From assembly GCA_964455095.1 (NCBI GenBank), contig CAYVUV010000091.1:1-21891 (forward strand): a stretch of 21,891 bases of DNA. Reading direction: 5' to 3'. The translations under genes and the position numbers were made by a program. How positions within the stretch are numbered: the stretch's first letter is position 1; each line of letters opens with the position of its first letter. The DNA comes from CAYVUV01 sp964455095 (GTDB taxonomy: Bacteria; Desulfobacterota; Binatia; HRBIN30; CADEER01). The notes under the pieces were generated by a model. That model was not told the origin of the DNA. It was given only the letters and a program-made list of their open reading frames with translations, and did no database searches. Shown one piece after another: positions 21,703 through 21,891 of this stretch.

Positions 21703-21737
21703 CCTCTCCCGGATGGGAGAGGATTGAGGTGAGGGGG
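21703..21737 (+). repeat. Single arm of the 11.4-kb repeat family; hairpin after PlsC gene
   Basis: CCTCTCCC (21703-21710) pairs with GGGAGAGG (21715-21722) around GGAT, followed by ATTGAGGTGAGGGGG. The same hairpin plus tail forms both arms of the element at 11439-11587. Here it abuts the second MITE-like copy, and may also terminate the PlsC transcript. Confidence 0.7.
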
Positions 21738-21891
21738 CCTTGCACAAAAACCCTTTCATCGCAGAGCCTCTCCCGGCGGGGTCGGAATCGGTATCGGCAT
21801 CGGAATCGATTCCTGTCCCAGGGATTCCGCGGTTCCTAGCGGATCGCATCGACACAGGCCGCAATCCATTTCGTCGCCCTCGATCCCGATA
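21735..21891 (-). mobile_element. MITE-like palindromic element, copy 2 (inverted, cut by window end)
   Basis: This is the reverse complement of the element at 5321-5493, with about nine of ten positions the same by eye and a few small indels. Its GGGGTCGGAATCGGTATCGG terminal repeat is at 21778-21797. The other terminal repeat would lie just outside the window; the sequence stops in CCTCGATCCCGATA, which in copy 1 is directly beside it. No coding frame is supported. Confidence 0.75.

Overview
The window is GC-rich DNA with dense coding, short gene overlaps (ATGA/GTGA) and frequent GTG starts. Gene content is bacterial: lipoproteins with lipoboxes, a type II fatty-acid/polyketide-like ketosynthase set, a PlsC acyltransferase and several cobalamin-binding radical SAM (rSAM) proteins. 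Together with the CCCTCTCC...GGAGAGGG-type intergenic palindromes, this suggests an uncultured Gram-negative lineage of the old 'deltaproteobacterial' kind (Myxococcota, Desulfobacterota or Binatota-like). No ribosomal or other marker gene is present, so that placement is tentative.

Layout. 1-5193 (+) is the end of a biosynthetic operon: a truncated ketosynthase-like subunit, a B12-rSAM enzyme, a FabG-type ketoreductase, an intact ketosynthase (Cys-His-Lys-His all present) and a chain-length-factor-like partner (Cys replaced by Glu). 5194-5583 is a repeat-rich spacer with a palindromic MITE-like element. 5584-6744 (-) is a ThiH/HydG-like rSAM enzyme. 6857-9315 (+) is an envelope operon: polysaccharide deacetylase, LPG-synthase-type membrane protein, ICMT/PEMT-like membrane methyltransferase. 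A small BamE/SmpA-like lipoprotein (-) and a second B12-rSAM (+) diverge from 9741-9864. 11383-11631 is a repeat element. 11632-13818 (-) holds two unknown small genes, a glycine-tailed RRM RNA-binding protein with a strong terminator, and a tyrosine-phosphatase-like protein. 13819-14654 is mostly non-coding, with a possible decayed SnoaL-like remnant. 14655-16229 (+) is an operon of three lipoproteins. 16402-17922 (-) is a MIO-type aromatic amino acid ammonia-lyase. Divergent from it is an FAD-dependent halogenase-like enzyme (18106-19473). A third B12-rSAM (-) and a PlsC acyltransferase (+) diverge from 20830-20911. The window ends in a second, inverted copy of the MITE-like element.

How the genes may work together. 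Ammonia-lyase, ketosynthase/CLF pair, FabG, halogenase-like flavoenzyme and PlsC-like acyltransferase are the recurring parts of aryl-polyene, flexirubin and xanthomonadin pathways. In those pathways a cinnamate or coumarate starter is extended by a type II polyene-forming synthase, sometimes halogenated, and attached to a lipid. Here the parts are spread over 21 kb and interleaved with four rSAM enzymes, which is not the standard arrangement. The inference is an aryl-polyene-like or otherwise unusual lipid pathway with radical-chemistry tailoring. No ACP, dehydratase, CoA/ACP ligase or exporter is visible; they could lie upstream of base 1.

A second observation is regulatory. Many genes carry a TTGnnn-N17-TAnnnn promoter-like pair, and at five of them the -10 ends only 7-10 nt before the start codon, which suggests leaderless transcripts.
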